DNA of 64,000 bases from JAIVGV01 sp032229975. GTDB taxonomy: Bacteria; Acidobacteriota; Blastocatellia; Pyrinomonadales; Pyrinomonadaceae. Made by a program: the position numbers and the translations under genes. A model generated the notes under the pieces. That model did not search any database, had not been told where the DNA came from, and was given only the letters and a program-made list of their open reading frames with translations. The DNA lies in NCBI GenBank assembly GCA_032229975.1, contig JAVXVG010000008.1, positions 1 to 64,000 on the forward strand. Reading direction: 5' to 3'. The stretch's first letter is position 1; every line of letters begins with the position of its first letter. Positions 45,484-54,795 of this stretch are shown piece after piece.

Positions 45484-47052
45484 CTACTTAGCCTCGTTCG
45501 TGTTCGAGCCGCCGGGTTTTCCGGTTGACTTCTTGACAGTCGCGCCGTCCTTGAGCGTGCGCATCACGCGCGAGGGGCCGGTTATGATCTCCTGCCCTTC
45601 GGCCAGCCCACTCGTGATCTCGATCTCGGATTCGCCGGTCAAGCCCGTCTCGACAGGCTGGAACTTCACCTTGTTGCTCTTATCGACGACGTAAACGCCC
45701 TTGATGTCCTTCGGCTTCTCGCCGGGCGTCGGCGTCGGCGCGGGCGCTGCGCCCTTCGCGCCCGGAGTCGGTGTCGGCGCGGGCTTCTCGATGACGGCTT
45801 GTAGCGGCACGGTGACGACGCTCTGCTTCGTGTTCGTCGTGATGACGGTCGTCGCGGTCATGCCGGGCCGGAGCGCGTTCCAAGCGTCGTCGGGAATCTG
45901 CGACTTGTCGAGCGTGATGACGACGCGAAACTCTTTCGCCTCCTGCGTGTTGACGCGCGTCGTCAAGCCGCCGCCCGTCGTGTCGCTCTTGGAGACGGCG
46001 AGCGGGTTTTTCTGCGAGACCTTGCCGGGCAGCTCGCGCTCGCCCATCGCGTCGATCTTGATCTTGACCTGCTGGCCCTCCTGCACCTCTTTGATCTCCG
46101 TCTCGTCAACGTTGACCTCGACGTTGATCGCGCTCATGTCGGCGATGGTCATTAGAGGCGTCGTCTGGAAGTTGGCGAGCGCGAACTGGCCCTCGCGCGC
46201 GGGGATGTCGGCGACGACGCCGGTGAGCGGCGAGATTTGCGTCGCCTTCGAGCGTTGCGAAGTCTGCCCGCGCAGGAAAGCCTGCTGCTGATTGGCGCGC
46301 GCTTCCGAAGTTTGCACGCCGACCTCCGCGCGCTTGACGCCGTTCTGCGCTTCCTGCACGGCGACGCGCTGCTGGTTGAGTCGCGCCTTCGCCTCTTCGA
46401 CCGCGATCTTCTGCTGCTGCAACTGCGCCTGCGCCGTGCGGAGGGCCACCTGCGCCTGCTCGGATCGGTCGCGGGCCGCGTCGTACTCGAAGCGCGAAGA
46501 GACACCGGCCTCAACGAGATCAGTCTGACGCTTCAACTCGCGTTGCGCCGTGGTGAGATCGACGCGCGCGCGATCAACGCTCGTCTGCACCGTCACCACC
46601 TGCTGATTGGCGGAGGCGAGCGCGGCCTCCGTCGCGTTCAGGCCCTGTTGCGCCTGCTGCACGCTCGTCTGTGCGGAGATGATCTGTTGGCGCGCGTTCT
46701 GCACGTCGCTGATGGCCGCCTGCACGCCCGCCGCTTGCGCCTCCTGACTCGATTGCAACTGCGTCGGATCGAGTCGCACGAGCGGCTGGCCCAAAGTCAC
46801 CTGATCGCCTGCCTTGACGAAAATCTCCTCGATGCGACCCGATACCTCGCTCGTCAGGTTGATGAACTTGACGGGCCGCACTTCGCCCGACGCCGTCACG
46901 GTCGAACGCAGTTCCGATCTCTTCTCGACCTTGACGATCGTCACTTCCGGCACGTCCTTGCCGCCCGCGAGTACGCTGATGATGACGACCAGTGCGATGA
47001 CCGCGACCGCCGCGACCGCGATGATGATCTTCTTCTTACGGCTCAATGCCAT
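45484..47052 (-). CDS. periplasmic adaptor (MacA/HlyD-like) of an ABC exporter
   Basis: 522 residues from the ATG at 47052. N-terminal anchor (KKKIIIAVAAVAVIALVVII), a biotinyl-lipoyl half (GRIEEIFVKAGDQVTLGQPLVRLD), a long Gln/Ala-rich coiled-coil hairpin (about 95-265), then the second lipoyl half (TQISPLTGVVADIPAREGQ) and beta-barrel domains. A Pro/Thr/Lys-rich insert (KPAPTPTPGAKG, APTPTPGEKP) at about 420-450 is not typical for MacA. The coiled coil is longer than usual, which would reach an outer-membrane channel. Confidence 0.9.
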   Translation of the reverse strand: MALSRKKKIIIAVAAVAVIALVVIISVLAGGKDVPEVTIVKVEKRSELRSTVTASGEVRPVKFINLTSEVSGRIEEIFVKAGDQVTLGQPLVRLDPTQLQSSQEAQAAGVQAAISDVQNARQQIISAQTSVQQAQQGLNATEAALASANQQVVTVQTSVDRARVDLTTAQRELKRQTDLVEAGVSSRFEYDAARDRSEQAQVALRTAQAQLQQQKIAVEEAKARLNQQRVAVQEAQNGVKRAEVGVQTSEARANQQQAFLRGQTSQRSKATQISPLTGVVADIPAREGQFALANFQTTPLMTIADMSAINVEVNVDETEIKEVQEGQQVKIKIDAMGERELPGKVSQKNPLAVSKSDTTGGGLTTRVNTQEAKEFRVVITLDKSQIPDDAWNALRPGMTATTVITTNTKQSVVTVPLQAVIEKPAPTPTPGAKGAAPAPTPTPGEKPKDIKGVYVVDKSNKVKFQPVETGLTGESEIEITSGLAEGQEIITGPSRVMRTLKDGATVKKSTGKPGGSNTNEAK

Positions 47053-47125
47053 CTCTCTCAAACTTCCTTTAGCTGGGGGATTAAAAAAATTGTCGGGGAC
47101 GCTCTCAATCGTGTCGGGAAATCAA

Positions 47126-47148
47126 TTCTCGCGCCGCGCGCGCGAGAA
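47126..47148. repeat. short GC-rich hairpin upstream of the exporter operon
   Basis: A perfect 9-bp inverted repeat TTCTCGCGC / GCGCGAGAA around CGCGC. It lies about 75 bases before the adaptor start and could be an operator or a leader structure. Confidence 0.5.
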
Positions 47149-47233
47149 ACTCAAGTCTTCGATGAAACTCCCTGGCGCACTCACTGCCACACCTTCTACG
47201 TCCGTTGCCGCCGGACAGTTTCAAAAGAACCGT

Positions 47234-47359
47234 TAATGGTAAATGGTGAATGGTCAATGCGAATCATCGCTCGTAGGTCGAAAGCTGCGGCGCGTCTGTT
47301 GCTCTTGCGATTTACCATGCACGATTGACCATTCACCATTTTCGATTCACGATTGACCA
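47234..47359. repeat. heptamer island upstream of the FHA gene
   Basis: The left arm reads ATGGTAA, ATGGTGA, ATGGTCA, ATGCGAATC. The right arm (47308-47359) reverse-complements to GTCAATC, GTGAATC, GAAAATG, GTGAATG, GTCAATC, GTGCATG, GTAAATC. About 43 bases lie between the arms. The motif is related to the GGTGAAT hairpin in the atp operon. Confidence 0.8.
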
Positions 47360-47508
47360 CCTTTCGCGCTACAATTAAGAACGTTTCCGAGGCGGCTTTC
47401 GTTAACAGCCACAGTCGATATTTTGATCGAGAGAGCCAGCGACGCCGAGTTACAAGCCCGCGCATCGGCGGGTGCGTCGCGCGGCGCGGCGCAAGAGGGG
47501 CGAGGGCC

Positions 47509-48198
47509 ATGATCGTTTGCCAGAGTTGCCGTGCGGAGAACTGGGACGGCGCGCAGTTTTGCGACGAGTGTGGCAAGTCTCTGCCACGCCCGCGCGCTGC
47601 GCCGCGCGCGCAGAGCTTCAAGCCGCCTATCGATCAAGATTCGCACGCCGCACTCCCGCAACGCACGCCGCCCGTCAACGGATCGAACGCTGCCGGATCG
47701 AACCCCACTCAGGGCGGCGCTCTCGGCGGCACGCCTCCGGGCGCGAACGGCGGCAGCGACAATGGCAACCGCGCTGTGCTGAACTTCCCAGAGGCCTCTT
47801 CGTCTGGAGCTTCGCCCGCGCACGCACCTTCAGTTGCGGGAGAAGCGCAACGACCGCGCACCGCGCCGCACGCCATCTTGACGATCAATCGTGGTCGTTC
47901 CGCCGGCAAAGATTTTCCCGTTCACGAGGACGAGGCTTACATCGGTCGCTGGGACGCCGACAGCGGCATCTTCCCCGATGTTGATCTCGATGCCGATGAT
48001 CCGGAGGCGAAGGTCTCGCGCCGCCACGCACGCATCACGCGTCGTGTCGATCAGTATTACATCGAAGACCTCGGCTCAACCAACGGCACGTTCATCAATC
48101 GCGGGCGTCGCCTGTTGCCCGGCGACCGCCAGCCCTTAAACGATGGCGACGAGATCATTATCGGCAAGACGTTCCTGCGTTTTCACGTGACGAAATAG
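47509..48198 (+). CDS. zinc-ribbon FHA domain protein
   Basis: 229 residues from the ATG at 47509 (GAGGG upstream). N-terminal zinc ribbon CQSC...CDEC (residues 4-24), a long Pro/Gly/Asn-rich linker, and an FHA domain at about 125-229: PVHEDEAYIGRWD, KVSRRHARITRR, EDLGSTNGTFINR. The phosphothreonine-binding residues (R of IGR, S of SRRH, N of STNGT) are present. It is probably an adaptor for the kinase encoded next. The frame is open upstream to 47353 but lacks support. Confidence 0.85.
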   Translation: MIVCQSCRAENWDGAQFCDECGKSLPRPRAAPRAQSFKPPIDQDSHAALPQRTPPVNGSNAAGSNPTQGGALGGTPPGANGGSDNGNRAVLNFPEASSSGASPAHAPSVAGEAQRPRTAPHAILTINRGRSAGKDFPVHEDEAYIGRWDADSGIFPDVDLDADDPEAKVSRRHARITRRVDQYYIEDLGSTNGTFINRGRRLLPGDRQPLNDGDEIIIGKTFLRFHVTK

Positions 48199-48306
48199 AA
48201 TTCAGCAATTAGTCGTCAGCGAGCGGCCGGATCGCTTGGCGATGAGTTAATGAGTTCAAAGTTTGATCTCCCGGTTTTGCTGAATGCTGATTGCCGAATG
48301 CTACCT
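48199..48306. repeat. heptamer island between FHA and kinase genes
   Basis: The left arm reads ATTCAGC, AATTAGT, CGTCAGC, GAGC directly after the FHA stop. The right arm (48279-48306) reads GCTGAAT, GCTGATT, GCCGAAT, GCTAC and ends three bases before the kinase ATG at 48310. The arms pair imperfectly around a long middle. Confidence 0.75.
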
Positions 48307-48309
48307 GTG

Positions 48310-50340
48310 ATGTCTTCCTGTCCACAATGCGACGCGAACGTGTCGGCTGAAGATCGCTTCTGCGGCGACTGCGGGACTCCGCTCGCACAAGGCGGCCCAA
48401 AGGCGGAGCGCGCCAGCTCGTCGCTCGAAGACGCGCGCGGCGAAACTGCTTCGACCGATGAAGCCGCATCGTCCGCACCCGGCGCATTGCTCGAAGATAA
48501 GCCGGAGTCCGCGTCGCTCGTGGCGGACGATGAGTCGCCGCGCGGCGTCGGTGTTGCATCGTCCGCTAGTGACGGCGCGGGCGCGGCAGTGGCCCGCGCG
48601 GTTGAGTCCGCCGGTCTCGCCAACTCGACGCCGCTCGCGAGTGACGAGAACGACGATGCCGCCTCGCAGTCGAATGCACTGTCACAGTCCGATGTAGTCT
48701 CACAGTCCGATGACGACCACGCGCGATCAAGCGAGGGCGGGGCGGGGCCTTCACAATCAGAAGACTCCGTTCAGCCGGTCGCGCACTCGACGGGCGAGCT
48801 TGAAGCGTCGTCTCCGCGCGAGACGGGTGGCCGTAAAGAGTCGCGTGCTGCGTCGGGCGCGAACGAATCGTTGGGCACGAGGGACACGGGCGGGCGAGTG
48901 CCGCGTGGTGGCGACGGGAGCGAACGTGTGGGGGGGCCGACCGTGCGCGGCGGCGCGACGAACGCCGGAAGGCGCGCGTCGATGTCGAAGCCACTCGACG
49001 CGGGGACGATGCTCTATTCGCGCTACGAGATCGTGCGGCGCATCGGCGGCGGCGGCATGGGCGCGGTCTATCTGGCGAAGGATCGCAACCTCGGCGATCA
49101 GCCTCGCGCCGTCAAGGAGATGATCCAGCAGAACATCGACGAGTCGCAGCACGAGAAGGCCATAGGCGACTTCCGGCGCGAGTCGATGCTCCTCTCATCG
49201 CTTGAGCATCAATCGATCCCGACCATCTACGACTACTTCTACGACGACAACGCGAATCGCTTCTATCTCGTCATGAAGTACATCTCCGGCGGCGACTTTC
49301 TCGCGCGCTTGCGTAACGCGCCCGCCGCTCGCCTCGACGAGAAGACCGTCACCGATTGGGCCTGCCAGGTCGCAGACGTGCTCAACTATTTGCACAAGCA
49401 GAACCCGCCGATCATCTATCGCGATCTCAAACCGGCGAACTTGATGATCGACGGAAACAGTGGCCGTGTCATGCTCATTGACTTCGGCATCGCGCGTTGG
49501 GTGCAGAAGGAAGAGAAGGGCGTCACGGCGGTGGGCACGATGGGCTACGCGCCGCCGGAGTTGTTTAGCGGCAAGGTCGAGCCGCGCTCCGACATCTATA
49601 GTTTAGGCGCGACGATGTTTCATCTCCTGACCGGGGCCGATCCGCAGGACAATCCGCTCTTGATCTTCGACTTCAACAAGAACCCGCGCCCGCGACAGAT
49701 CGCGCCCTCGATCTCGAACGAAATGGAAGCGATCCTAATGCGCGCCGTCGAGTACAAACCCGAAGGCCGCTTTCGCTCGGCGGCTGAGCTGCGCGACGTG
49801 CTCTCGGATCATCTCGACCGCTTGCGGGCCGGTCAGGTCACATACGGCGCGGCGAACGCGGGCGTGAGCGCGAACTTGAAGACCATGCAGGTCGAGATGG
49901 TCTATTGCGGCTTCTGCGGGGGCCGGATCGCGGCGGACGACGTGTTCTGCGCACACTGCGGGCAGCGGCAGCCGATGGCTGTGGCGTCAGCCGCGCTCAG
50001 ACAAGCGAGGGCCACCGCGAAGCTCGTCGTCACGGGGACGACCGAGCTTGATTCGTCGTTCCACTTGCAGAAGGATTCGAGCCTCATCGGTCGCAGCGAT
50101 CCGCACTCGCAGATCTTTCCCGAGATCGATCTCTCGCGCTTTGATCCGCAGACGAAAATCTCCCGCCGCCACGCGCGCGTCTTTCGCAAGGGCGATACTT
50201 TCCTCGTCGAAGATTTGGGCAGCGTCAACGGCACGGTCATCAACGACACGTTGCGACTGGCCCCGCACCAGCCGCGCGCCCTTGAAAGCGGCGACAAGCT
50301 GCGCCTCGGCGAGACCACGCTGCATTTTCTGGTAGGATAG
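48310..50340 (+). CDS. Ser/Thr protein kinase with zinc ribbons and a C-terminal FHA domain
   Basis: 676 residues. Residues 4-21 form a zinc ribbon (CPQC...CGDCG); then about 200 residues of Ser/Asp/Glu-rich disordered sequence; the kinase domain about 235-500: IGGGGMGAVYLAKD, the lysine in RAVKEM, YRDLKPANLM (HRD reads YRD), DFGIARW, GTMGYAPPELF. A second ribbon (CGFCG...CAHCG) is near 532, and an FHA domain is at about 570-676 (LIGRSDPHS, KISRRHARVF, EDLGSVNGTVIND). The frame is open 20 codons upstream but that part translates the heptamer island. This is a cytosolic Hanks-type kinase with no transmembrane helix. The FHA may dock autophosphorylation sites. Confidence 0.92.
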   Translation: MSSCPQCDANVSAEDRFCGDCGTPLAQGGPKAERASSSLEDARGETASTDEAASSAPGALLEDKPESASLVADDESPRGVGVASSASDGAGAAVARAVESAGLANSTPLASDENDDAASQSNALSQSDVVSQSDDDHARSSEGGAGPSQSEDSVQPVAHSTGELEASSPRETGGRKESRAASGANESLGTRDTGGRVPRGGDGSERVGGPTVRGGATNAGRRASMSKPLDAGTMLYSRYEIVRRIGGGGMGAVYLAKDRNLGDQPRAVKEMIQQNIDESQHEKAIGDFRRESMLLSSLEHQSIPTIYDYFYDDNANRFYLVMKYISGGDFLARLRNAPAARLDEKTVTDWACQVADVLNYLHKQNPPIIYRDLKPANLMIDGNSGRVMLIDFGIARWVQKEEKGVTAVGTMGYAPPELFSGKVEPRSDIYSLGATMFHLLTGADPQDNPLLIFDFNKNPRPRQIAPSISNEMEAILMRAVEYKPEGRFRSAAELRDVLSDHLDRLRAGQVTYGAANAGVSANLKTMQVEMVYCGFCGGRIAADDVFCAHCGQRQPMAVASAALRQARATAKLVVTGTTELDSSFHLQKDSSLIGRSDPHSQIFPEIDLSRFDPQTKISRRHARVFRKGDTFLVEDLGSVNGTVINDTLRLAPHQPRALESGDKLRLGETTLHFLVG

Positions 50341-50463
50341 CCGTCAGCCGTTAGCAGTCAGCAATCAGCCGGACGTGAAAGGCCGTCTTTGTTGACTGCT
50401 GACCATTAAACGCTGATTGCTAATTGCTGGCCGACTGCTGAGTGCTGACTGCTGAACGCTCCG
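50341..50463. repeat. heptamer island between kinase and RDD genes
   Basis: The left arm reads GTCAGCC, GTTAGCA, GTCAGCA, ATCAGCC. The right arm (50391-50463) reads TGACTGC, TGACCAT, TAAACGC, TGATTGC, TAATTGC, TGGCCGA, CTGCTGA, GTGCTGA, CTGCTGA, ACGCT. This is the longest island. It begins right after the kinase stop and ends one base before the RDD start codon. Confidence 0.85.
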
Positions 50464-50464
50464 A

Positions 50465-50971
50465 ATGAGTAGCATCGAACAAGCCGGGATGATCGAACGT
50501 GATGAACGCATGAGCGCGACGCGTGGGCGCGATGCAGCAAGCGCGCGCAGACTTACGCCAGCGAGCGTGCGTGCGCCGTTCGCGTTGCGTTGCGGCGCGC
50601 TCCTGATCGACTACACGCTCGCCGCTTCAATCGTCGCCTTCTCGACGTTGCTCGCGCGACTGTTCGCGGCGCGCTCGACGGCAGACTCGGCGATCACAGT
50701 CGGCTTGATCTTAGCCGCCATCGTTGCCGTGCTCGATCTCGTCGTGCTGCCCGCGTTCACCGGCCGCACGGTGGGGAAGTGGGCAACGGGCTTGCGCGTC
50801 GAGCGAAGAGGCGGCGGGCCGGTTGGCTTCGCGCGCTCTCTTGTGCGCCACACGCTCGGTTATCTCGCGTCGCTCCTCACTCTCGGCCTGGGCTTTCTCC
50901 TCGCCGCCTTCAACCCAGAAGGGCGCGCGCTGCATGATCTGATCGCCGGTACAGTCGTCGTGCGCGAATGA
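50465..50971 (+). CDS. RDD-family membrane protein
   Basis: 168 residues with three to four hydrophobic segments. RCGALLIDYTLA (RDD motif with Arg and Asp), GRTVGKWATGLRV and the ending RALHDLIAGTVVV fit the RDD family. Its role is unknown; some members act in ion transport. A charged N-terminal tail of about 35 residues precedes the first helix. No Shine-Dalgarno. It sits between the kinase and the TPR protein, all in one direction. Confidence 0.82.
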   Translation: MSSIEQAGMIERDERMSATRGRDAASARRLTPASVRAPFALRCGALLIDYTLAASIVAFSTLLARLFAARSTADSAITVGLILAAIVAVLDLVVLPAFTGRTVGKWATGLRVERRGGGPVGFARSLVRHTLGYLASLLTLGLGFLLAAFNPEGRALHDLIAGTVVVRE

Positions 50972-51098
50972 ACTGTGTGCGATATTAAGAGTGAAGCGAC
51001 GTGTAAGAGAGGGCGCGCGAAGTTAAGCGAAGCGCGATGGGTGAAGTTGACGCGCTGGCGAAGCGGCTGAATGGCCGCGCGCCGCGCGCACGAGTTCA

Positions 51099-52745
51099 AT
51101 GACGAAGACTTGTCCAGCTTGCGGTTTCGTCTCCAACGCGGGGGCGCGCTTCTGTCGTATGTGCGGCGCGCTGCTCGCGCGCCCCAACGATGCGGGCGAC
51201 GCTTCCGTCTCGCCACACGCCTCGACCATCCCGCTCTCCGGCATTGACTCCGCGACGGACGCGCTCTCGCCTCACGATACCGGCTCGCCCAATCGCCCAC
51301 GCACCTCCGACCTGCGAAGCGGTGAGATGGACGAGTTGCTGCGACGCCTCTCCGATACGGAGTCGCAACCGGCCATAGGCGGCCCGTCTCCCGTACCAGC
51401 CGACGATACACTCGGAGATCAGGCGACAGACGACTCGCGCCCGCTCAGTATTCGCGTCCGACCGATTGAGCACGACTCATCTCTCGTCGAAAATTCTGAT
51501 TCGCTCTCATCCGCGCATCTCGAAGTCGCGGGCGACGCCGACGCTATATCATCTGCCGGATCGCCCGCGCCCATCGCGCGCGCAAACGCGACGCCCTCAA
51601 ATGAGATCGCACGCACGCGACGCTCGACCGGGGCTCGCGCCACGCGTCCGTGGGCCGGCGCGGCCATCTTCTGCATTGTTCTCCTAGTCGTTGGTGTGGG
51701 CGTCGTGCTCGCATGGTATGCGGTGCACAAACTCAGCAGACCTGCGAGCGAAGCCGCAGCCTCCGTCACGACAACACCCGTGGCAATAGATGCGAAGCAG
51801 TCGGTTGCGTCGAAACTCAAAGAAGCGGACGAGTTGATCGCGGCCGGTCGCGCCGATGAAGCTACGGCGCGTCTGCGCGAAGCCGCCGCGCTCGACCCTG
51901 CGGACGCCGAGCCGCACCGACGACTCGCGCGCCTGCTCCTCGCGGGCGGCTCGCGTCGCACGGCGCTTGAAGAGCTGCAAGCGGTCACGCGACTCGCGCC
52001 CGATGACGTTGCGGCATGGCGCGATCTCGCCGCAGCGCAGTCTGCTGAGGGCGACTACGCCGGCGCGGCCCAGAGCTATCACGCGCTCTTCGGTCTCGCA
52101 AATGATGCGACGGCCAACGATCATCTTCAGTTGGCTTACGCAGACGCGCTTCGCCTTTCGGGTCGCGAGCACGAGGCGCAGTCGCTCTACAAGCGACTCG
52201 CCAACTCGCGCGTCGGCGAAGTCGCGCGCGCGAGCCGACAACAACTCGCCGACGCAAACGCGAACGAGTCGAAGAACACGAACGCGAATGCAGACACAAA
52301 CTCGAATGTGAACCGGGCGCAGTCGGCGGGCGCGAACGTCAACTCTTCAAACAGCGCAGCGCACGAAGCGCGCGCCATCGAGACGCCGCGCGCGGGCGAA
52401 GCAGGTAGCGGCGCGGCGCAGTCTCGCACGTCGTCCGCGACGCTTCCCGCCGATGCCTCGCCGCACGATCATTACGAGCGCGGCGTGCAGCTCTGGCGCA
52501 CGAATCGCGCCGCCGCGCTCACAGAGTTTGGCGCGGCATCACAGCGCGGCAACGCGGACGCCGACTACTACCTCGGTCTTAACCTCGCCGAAGGGCGAGA
52601 GCCACGCGCACTCAAGCATGCCGAACTACTGGCCGCCCTCACCTTCTTCCAGAACGCGCGCCGGAGTCACTTCAGCGCAGACGCGCGTCGCTACGAAGAC
52701 GCGCTCGTCAGAGAGTATGACCGCAGGAGGAGCGAGCGGAAATAA
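51099..52745 (+). CDS. zinc-ribbon, membrane-anchored TPR protein
   Basis: 548 residues. Zinc ribbon at residues 5-23 (CPACG...CRMCG), a long Ser/Asp-rich linker, one membrane helix (AAIFCIVLLVVGVGVVLAW, about 190-210), then TPR-type repeats (about 235-390: DELIAAGRADEATARL, AAWRDLAAAQSAEGDYAGA, QLAYADALRLSGREHEA), an Asn/Ser-rich spacer, and a final TPR/Sel1-like block (DHYERGVQLWRTN). This puts the ribbon in the cytosol and the TPRs outside. The shared ribbon links it with the FHA and kinase proteins. Scaffold function is inferred. Confidence 0.82.
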   Translation: MTKTCPACGFVSNAGARFCRMCGALLARPNDAGDASVSPHASTIPLSGIDSATDALSPHDTGSPNRPRTSDLRSGEMDELLRRLSDTESQPAIGGPSPVPADDTLGDQATDDSRPLSIRVRPIEHDSSLVENSDSLSSAHLEVAGDADAISSAGSPAPIARANATPSNEIARTRRSTGARATRPWAGAAIFCIVLLVVGVGVVLAWYAVHKLSRPASEAAASVTTTPVAIDAKQSVASKLKEADELIAAGRADEATARLREAAALDPADAEPHRRLARLLLAGGSRRTALEELQAVTRLAPDDVAAWRDLAAAQSAEGDYAGAAQSYHALFGLANDATANDHLQLAYADALRLSGREHEAQSLYKRLANSRVGEVARASRQQLADANANESKNTNANADTNSNVNRAQSAGANVNSSNSAAHEARAIETPRAGEAGSGAAQSRTSSATLPADASPHDHYERGVQLWRTNRAAALTEFGAASQRGNADADYYLGLNLAEGREPRALKHAELLAALTFFQNARRSHFSADARRYEDALVREYDRRRSERK

Positions 52746-52747
52746 AG

Positions 52748-52900
52748 ATGGGCGATGAAGGTTGAACGACGAAGTGAAGGGCGCGAGGGGTGCGAGACAA
52801 AAAAGGTTAGATCGTTTATCATCCGTCCTTCGGCTCTTCGCCATCGTTTCCGCGTCTCTCTTTCATTGTTCATCGTTCCTACTTCATCGTTCATCGTTAA
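52748..52900. repeat. heptamer island between TPR and FHA-PP2C genes
   Basis: The left arm reads GATGGGC, GATGAAG, GTTGAAC, GACGAAG, TGAAGG. The right arm (52861-52900) reverse-complements to AACGATG, AACGATG, AAGTAGG, AACGATG, AACAATG, AAA. About 80 bases separate the arms. It shares its motif with the islands at 24906 and 40916 and ends 5 bases before the ATG of the phosphatase. Confidence 0.8.
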
Positions 52901-52905
52901 CAGCT

Positions 52906-54675
52906 ATGCCCGACCTCGTCGTTAAATATCCAGATCGCCCTTCGGACACATTCCCGCTCGGACGCCTGCGCATCACTATCGGCCGCTCCGCGCGCAACGA
53001 CGTGTGCATTCCCGATCCGTTCGCCTCGCGCGTCCACGCCGAAGTCAGGCGCGAGGGCGACGTGTATGTCATGCAAGACCTCGGCTCGGCCAACGGCACG
53101 CTCTTTAACGGGGCGCGCGCCGAAGCGCCGATGCCGCTCGCGACCGGCGACCGCATACAGATCGGCGAGACCGAGATCGAGTTTCGCGACCAGATGTTCG
53201 CCGGTGCGGGCGCGACGATGATCTCCGACGCGGGCCACTCCGCAGTGCCCGAAGCGACCATCGCGTCCAACTCCGGCAATCGCACCACGTCGGGCCTACT
53301 TGAAGCCATCGAGGGCGCGCGCACGCAAGGCTCCGGCGAGTTGCCGCATCAGGCCCCACGCGCCGCCACGGTCGTCATGCCGCAGCAGCGCGATGCTGCG
53401 CTCTCGGCAGGGCACACGGATTTGCTCGCGCTCATCAGCAAAGTCTCCGTCACGCTGCTCGCGCCCGCCACGCTCGACGAGACGCTCCGGCAGGTCGTCT
53501 CGCTCGTCTTCGAGGCCGTGCCTTCGGAGCGTTGCCTCATCATGCTGCGCGACAAAGAGGGCGAGTTGAAAGTGCGCGTCGCGCAGATACGCGATCAGAA
53601 GGGCGAGATCGGCGAGATTCGTGTGAGCCGTTCGATCATCGAGGAGGTCGTCGGTCGCGGTCGCTCCGTGCTCACTTCGGATGCGCAACACGATCCGCGC
53701 TTCGCCTCCGCGACCGTGACGATTCAGGGCATACGCTCCGTGCTCGCCGTGCCGCTCGGCGTCGGCGAAAAAATCTTCGGCATGATCTACGCCGACTCGC
53801 CGCTCGCCGAAGCGCGCTTCTCCGAGGATCATTTAACAGTTCTGACGACGCTCGGCTCGGTCGCTGCGATCCGCGTCGAGAATGCGCGGCTCGTCGAAGA
53901 AGACCTCGCGCGCGAACGACTCGAACACGAGTTGCAACTCGCGCGTGAGATACAGCAACGCTTCCAGCCTGCGGGGCCACCCTCCGTGCCCGGCTTCGAG
54001 TTGCAAGGGATCAGTTTTCCCTGCTACGAGATCGGCGGCGACTACTACGATTTCATCCCCAGATCGGACGGGCACATCGTCATCGCGCTCGGCGACGTGT
54101 CGGGCAAGGGCACTTCGGCCGCGCTCTTAATGTCGTCTCTGCACGCGGCGATGCACGCGCAGACGAGCGCGCACCAGTCCATCGCAGAGTCGATGGCGGC
54201 GGTCAACAAGTATCTCGCCGAGACGATCCCCGCCAATCGCTTCGTCACGCTCTTCTGCGCCGCGCTTGATCCTCTGACGGGCACGCTGGCCTTTATCAAC
54301 GCCGGCCACAACCCGCCTTTGATCGCGCACGCTTCGGGGACGATGGAGCAGCTTGCGGCGGGCGGCATCCCGCTCGGCATCATGCCCGATGCCTTGTTCC
54401 GAGAGGGCCACACGCAGTTGCAGTACGGCGACGTGCTCGTCATCTACTCGGACGGCGTTTCTGAGACGCAGAACGCGGCGGGCGAGGAGTTCGGCGCGAT
54501 GCGCCTCTACGACGTGGTTGCGCGCAATCTCGACTCTTCCGCCGCAGGCTTGCGCGATAGGATCGAGGCGGCCCTCACAAAGTTCGCGCAAGGGACAGAC
54601 TCCGTGGATGATCTCACGCTCGTCATCGTCAAGCGACAGGCGGAAGGCGTGATGGTCGCCAGCAGTCGCGGTTGA
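52906..54675 (+). CDS. FHA-GAF-PP2C (RsbU/SpoIIE-type) phosphatase
   Basis: 589 residues from the ATG at 52906. FHA at about 5-95 (ITIGRSARNDVCIPD, SRVHAEV, QDLGSANGTLFNG), a linker, a GAF domain at about 175-325 (SRSIIEEVVGRGRSVL, RSVLAVPLGVGEKIFGMIYAD), a short coiled coil, and a PPM phosphatase domain at about 350-585 with EIGGDYYDF, ALGDVSGKGTSAALLMS, NAGHNPPL, YSDGVSE and DDLTLVIVK. Metal-binding aspartates are present. It should dephosphorylate Ser/Thr targets, with a GAF-sensed signal and FHA-based docking. The frame upstream to 52762 translates the heptamer island. Confidence 0.93.
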   Translation: MPDLVVKYPDRPSDTFPLGRLRITIGRSARNDVCIPDPFASRVHAEVRREGDVYVMQDLGSANGTLFNGARAEAPMPLATGDRIQIGETEIEFRDQMFAGAGATMISDAGHSAVPEATIASNSGNRTTSGLLEAIEGARTQGSGELPHQAPRAATVVMPQQRDAALSAGHTDLLALISKVSVTLLAPATLDETLRQVVSLVFEAVPSERCLIMLRDKEGELKVRVAQIRDQKGEIGEIRVSRSIIEEVVGRGRSVLTSDAQHDPRFASATVTIQGIRSVLAVPLGVGEKIFGMIYADSPLAEARFSEDHLTVLTTLGSVAAIRVENARLVEEDLARERLEHELQLAREIQQRFQPAGPPSVPGFELQGISFPCYEIGGDYYDFIPRSDGHIVIALGDVSGKGTSAALLMSSLHAAMHAQTSAHQSIAESMAAVNKYLAETIPANRFVTLFCAALDPLTGTLAFINAGHNPPLIAHASGTMEQLAAGGIPLGIMPDALFREGHTQLQYGDVLVIYSDGVSETQNAAGEEFGAMRLYDVVARNLDSSAAGLRDRIEAALTKFAQGTDSVDDLTLVIVKRQAEGVMVASSRG

Positions 54676-54795
54676 TCAGCGCGATGGCCCGATGCACATT
54701 CCGTGGGCCGCCTCGCCTTCATTCACATTCCACTCTCGCGAATCTCAACACCTCCGAAACCTCTCTTCGGAGTCGCTCTATAAAGGAGAAGACTC

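Larger units (their letters stand above)
47053..47508. other. divergent intergenic region, exporter operon and FHA gene
   Basis: About 456 bases without a gene. From left to right it holds a 9-bp hairpin (47126-47148), a heptamer island (47234-47359) and a possible + strand promoter with TTCACG (47346-47351), an 18-base spacer and TACAAT (47370-47375) whose -35 lies inside the island. The promoter is only a moderate match. Confidence 0.5.

Noticed and set aside
46237..47328. 363-codon open frame on + across the adaptor gene
   Set aside because: Antisense to the coiled-coil region; Arg/Leu-rich low-complexity translation with no domain.
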